Positions 33,827-33,914 of a stretch of 33,914 bases of DNA are shown piece by piece. The notes under the pieces are model-generated. The model ran no database searches. It was not told the DNA's origin and worked only from the letters and a program-made list of their open reading frames with translations. The stretch lies in the NCBI GenBank assembly GCA_029974925.1, contig JARKQH010000033.1, forward strand, positions 1 to 33,914, in the 5' to 3' direction. A program made the position numbers and the translations under genes. The DNA comes from Verrucomicrobiota bacterium (GTDB lineage Bacteria; Verrucomicrobiota; Verrucomicrobiia; Limisphaerales; UBA8199). Each line of letters begins with the position of its first letter. Position 1 is the first letter of the stretch.

Positions 33827-33914
33827 ATTCGCCCTCATCGCGGTAAATACCCTGTGGCGTTCGATCAAGTAGTCCTTCCCGAATTGCGGCTAGATGGCAT
33901 CAATGCTGGCGGAC

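Noticed and set aside
33686-33868. 60-codon minus-strand frame at the window end
   Set aside because: Antisense to the better-supported HerA-like C-terminus; no motif.

Overview
The window is GC-rich bacterial chromosome. The gene mix suggests Verrucomicrobiota, probably near Limisphaerales/Pedosphaera: an acetate-CoA ligase/GNAT fusion, a secreted D-aminoacylase and a GH16 glycosidase, a lone prepilin and a lone GspF-type protein, a solute:Na+ symporter with a tiny partner protein, and palindromic GAGACGTCCC-type intergenic repeats. This placement is an inference from gene content; no rRNA or other marker gene fixes it.

Positions 1-26000 look like ordinary core and metabolic chromosome. Left to right: a palindromic repeat cluster; purE and gltX on the minus strand; a GspF/PilC-family membrane protein; tRNA-Ala(CGC); xseA; a NarL-type sensor kinase/response regulator pair; tRNA-Pro(TGG); a long RidA-fold protein; a feoA-feoA-feoB ferrous iron uptake operon; a 56-residue protein just ahead of an SSS-family symporter; a cold-shock protein; the acetate-CoA ligase/GNAT fusion; a secreted D-aminoacylase; tRNA-Ala(GGC); a divergent leucyl/phenylalanyl-tRNA-protein transferase homologue; a secreted GH16 glycosidase; a type IV prepilin-like protein; a DivIC/FtsB-like division protein; and a two-subunit class I fumarase/tartrate dehydratase. 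Most transcription units hold one to three genes, and several hairpins sit just past stop codons.

About 550 bases without a convincing gene (25513-26063) separate this part from a four-gene, same-strand cluster at 26064-33325. By eye its codon use is less GC-rich. It encodes (1) a protein with a novel N-terminal domain, a short barrel-sandwich-like motif and C-terminal HEAT repeats; (2) a beta-class DNA methyltransferase that looks like the PvuII-type m4C enzymes; (3) a 1033-residue SNF2/RapA-type helicase; and (4) an Hsp70/actin-fold ATPase whose start overlaps the helicase stop by 4 bases. Beyond it lies a strong hairpin and what looks like the orphaned C-terminus of a HerA/DUF87-type ATPase. 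Methyltransferase plus SNF2 translocase recalls multi-gene restriction systems such as DISARM, but DrmA, DrmB and DrmC are not seen, while HEAT and Hsp70-like partners are present. I do not recognise this combination as a named system. It is the best candidate here for an undescribed anti-phage or DNA-surveillance system; that function is inferred from domains and gene order only.
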